Notes under the pieces: model-generated | Told to the model about the DNA's origin: nothing | Seen by the model: only the letters and a program-made list of their open reading frames with translations | Databases searched by the model: none | Position numbers and translations under genes: made by a program | In this document: positions 4,745 to 6,262 of the stretch, piece by piece | Position numbering within the stretch: the stretch's first letter is position 1 | How the letters are laid out: every line of letters starts with the position of its first letter | DNA from: Deltaproteobacteria bacterium | GTDB taxonomy: Bacteria > Desulfobacterota > Binatia > DP-6 | Assembly: GCA_005879245.1 (NCBI GenBank) | Contig: VBLA01000353.1 | Location: 1-6,262, forward strand | Direction: 5' to 3' | Length of the DNA: 6,262 nt

Positions 4745-6262
4745 ATGCTCGCTCCCCCGCACGAACGCGACGTGCAGGCGCTCGCCCGCCGGATCGCCGA
4801 GGCGGGCTCGGCCGAGCCGGCGCGGGTCTTCCATCTCGGCTGGTGGAGCGAGCGGATGCTCGCGTGGGCCATGGCCCAGCCCCGGTTCAAGACCGCGCTC
4901 TTCCGCTTCGTCGACGTCTTCCCGGCGTGCCGCGACGATGTCGACGTCATGCGCCATCTCGAGGAGTACTTCGCCGGGGTCCCGGTGCCGCGCGCGCTCG
5001 AGCTCGGGCTCGAGGTGGCCGAGCACGTGCCCTTCGGGGCCCTCGTCACCGCGGCGGCCGCGCGGCGGAACATCACCCGCATGGCGCAGCAGCTGATCGC
5101 CGGCGCCGCGCCCGATGAGGCGCTGCCGCGGCTCGCGCGGCTCTGGCGGGCGGGTGAGGCCGCAACCGTCGACCTCCTCGGGGAGAAGATCGTGACGGGG
5201 GGAGAGGCCGACCGATATGCGGGGCGATTGGCGGTCACCCTCGACGCGCTCATCACCGCCGCCCGCTCATGGCCGGAGCGGCGGCAGCTCGAACGCGATC
5301 CGTGGGGCGTCGTGCCGCGCGTCAACGTGTCGGTCAAACCGACGGCCCTCTCGCCGCAGTTCGTTCCCCTGACCGGCGCCGCCGGTCTGGCCGAAGCGCG
5401 GGCGCGGCTCCGCCCGATCCTCGCGCGCGCCCGCGACGCGGGCGCGACGGTGCATCTCGACACGGAGCACGAGGACGTGAAGGATCTGACGCTCGAGCTC
5501 GTGCGCGCACTCGGCGCCGAGTTCCCCGACGGTCCCGAGCTCGGCTGCGTCATCCAGGCGTATCGACGCGATGCGCTCGCCGACCTCGAGGCGATGGCCG
5601 GCTGGGCACGGGCGACGCTCCGCCGCCCGCTCGCCGTCCGCCTCGTCAAGGGCGCCTACTGGGATTTCGAGGTCCTGGTGGCGCACGCCGAGGGTTGGCC
5701 GCTTCCCGTCTTCGAGCGGAAAGCGGAGACGGACGCGAACTACGAGCGCTGCACGCGGTATCTGGTCGAGCGGGCGGGCACGCTGCGGCCGGCGTTCGGC
5801 AGCCACAACGTCCGGAGCCTCGCCCATGCGCTCGTGTGTACGCGCGCGGCGGGGCTGCCCGACACGGCGGTCGAGGTCCAGCTCCTCTACGGCATGGCCG
5901 AGCCGGTGCACGCGGCGCTCCGGCAGCTCGGCTTCCGGGTGCGGGTCTATGCCCCGATCGGCGAGCTCGTGCCCGGGATGGCGTACCTCGTCCGTCGCCT
6001 GCTCGAGAACACCTCGAACGAGTCGTTCATCCGCCACCGCTTCGCCGAGGGGCAGGCTCTCGACGCGCTCATCGCGCCGCCCGCCGTCACGCACCTGCCG
6101 GCACCTGAAGTGGAGGCGCCCCTTCCTCCTCCCACCGACCCGCACGCGCCCGCCCCCTTCATGAACGAACCCCATGCCGAGCTCCGCCGCCCGACACCCC
6201 GCGCGCGGCTCGCCGCCGCCGTCGCCACGGCGCCGGCAGCCTTCGGGTTCGCGGCGCCGGCG
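4745..6262 (+). CDS. putA: Bifunctional proline dehydrogenase / L-glutamate-gamma-semialdehyde dehydrogenase, N-terminal half
   Basis: PutA oxidises proline to P5C on FAD, reducing quinone, and then P5C to glutamate with NAD+. The 506 residues here cover a helical N-terminal domain (about 25-130, with HLGWWSERMLAWAM at 30-43) and the proline dehydrogenase barrel (about 135-445). Landmarks are NVSVKPTAL (194-202; K198 aligns with E. coli PutA K329), D239, VRLVKGAYWDFE (298-309), KAETDANYER (326-335), FGSHNVRSLAHAL (351-363), LYGMAEP (381-387) and AYLVRRLLENTSNESF (413-428), whose Y414, R417 and R418 correspond to the proline-binding Tyr/Arg/Arg. A Pro-rich linker (446-470) leads to FMNEP (472-476), which in bifunctional PutAs opens the P5C dehydrogenase half, so the rest lies beyond the right edge. 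There is no N-terminal ribbon-helix-helix domain, so this is not a self-repressing trifunctional PutA. Odd: Pro199 follows the active-site Lys where Leu is usual. Confidence 0.95.
   Translation, partial: MLAPPHERDVQALARRIAEAGSAEPARVFHLGWWSERMLAWAMAQPRFKTALFRFVDVFPACRDDVDVMRHLEEYFAGVPVPRALELGLEVAEHVPFGALVTAAAARRNITRMAQQLIAGAAPDEALPRLARLWRAGEAATVDLLGEKIVTGGEADRYAGRLAVTLDALITAARSWPERRQLERDPWGVVPRVNVSVKPTALSPQFVPLTGAAGLAEARARLRPILARARDAGATVHLDTEHEDVKDLTLELVRALGAEFPDGPELGCVIQAYRRDALADLEAMAGWARATLRRPLAVRLVKGAYWDFEVLVAHAEGWPLPVFERKAETDANYERCTRYLVERAGTLRPAFGSHNVRSLAHALVCTRAAGLPDTAVEVQLLYGMAEPVHAALRQLGFRVRVYAPIGELVPGMAYLVRRLLENTSNESFIRHRFAEGQALDALIAPPAVTHLPAPEVEAPLPPPTDPHAPAPFMNEPHAELRRPTPRARLAAAVATAPAAFGFAAPA

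Noticed and set aside
5267..6175. Minus-strand open frame of 302 codons opposite putA
   Set aside because: Antisense to a strongly conserved proline dehydrogenase barrel; composition is typical of a mirror frame.
1..6262. tRNA, rRNA, CRISPR array, insertion sequence or attachment-site signals
   Set aside because: None seen: no tandem spaced repeats, no transposase motifs, no paired terminal repeats and no tRNA-like arms on reading both strands.

Overview
The window is very GC-rich and densely coded, with long spurious frames antisense to nearly every gene. That fits a high-GC uncultured bacterium. The Sdh1-type succinate dehydrogenase (best known from mycobacteria), the beta-helix and CAP-type secreted proteins and a PutA without a DNA-binding domain would suit a soil 'Deltaproteobacteria'/Binatota-like or similar lineage. 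This placement is a weak inference.

Layout. Positions 1-2144, minus strand: a succinate dehydrogenase operon, sdhC (membrane anchor) then sdhA (flavoprotein), 11 bases apart. sdhA runs off the left edge and an sdhB gene would be expected beyond it. Its promoter is probably at 2174-2202. Positions 2222-2372, minus strand: a decayed C-terminal scrap of a secreted parallel beta-helix protein, squeezed between sdhC and dinB. Positions 2383-3564, minus strand: intact dinB (DNA polymerase IV). Positions 3565-3679: a short divergent intergenic region. From 3680, plus strand: the start of a gene for a small exported cysteine-rich protein, running out of frame at about 3985-4004 into the C-terminal part of a CAP-domain protein gene (4002-4679). 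From 4745, plus strand: putA (proline dehydrogenase / P5C dehydrogenase), running off the right edge.

Function. SdhCA(B) would pass electrons from succinate into the quinone pool. PutA would feed proline-derived electrons into the quinone pool and glutamate into the TCA cycle. DinB is a translesion polymerase. No dedicated defence, mobile or biosynthetic system is visible.

Most notable points: (1) sdhA reads without a frameshift but lacks about 33 residues of the FAD domain, including the ATGG turn; (2) the cysteine-rich protein has an exactly mirror-symmetric cysteine spacing (3-6-14-11-14-6-3), predicting a disulfide-laddered helical hairpin; (3) three separate losses (sdhA, the Cys-rich/CAP junction, the beta-helix scrap) lie within 3.9 kb, which may mean local genome decay or an assembly problem.
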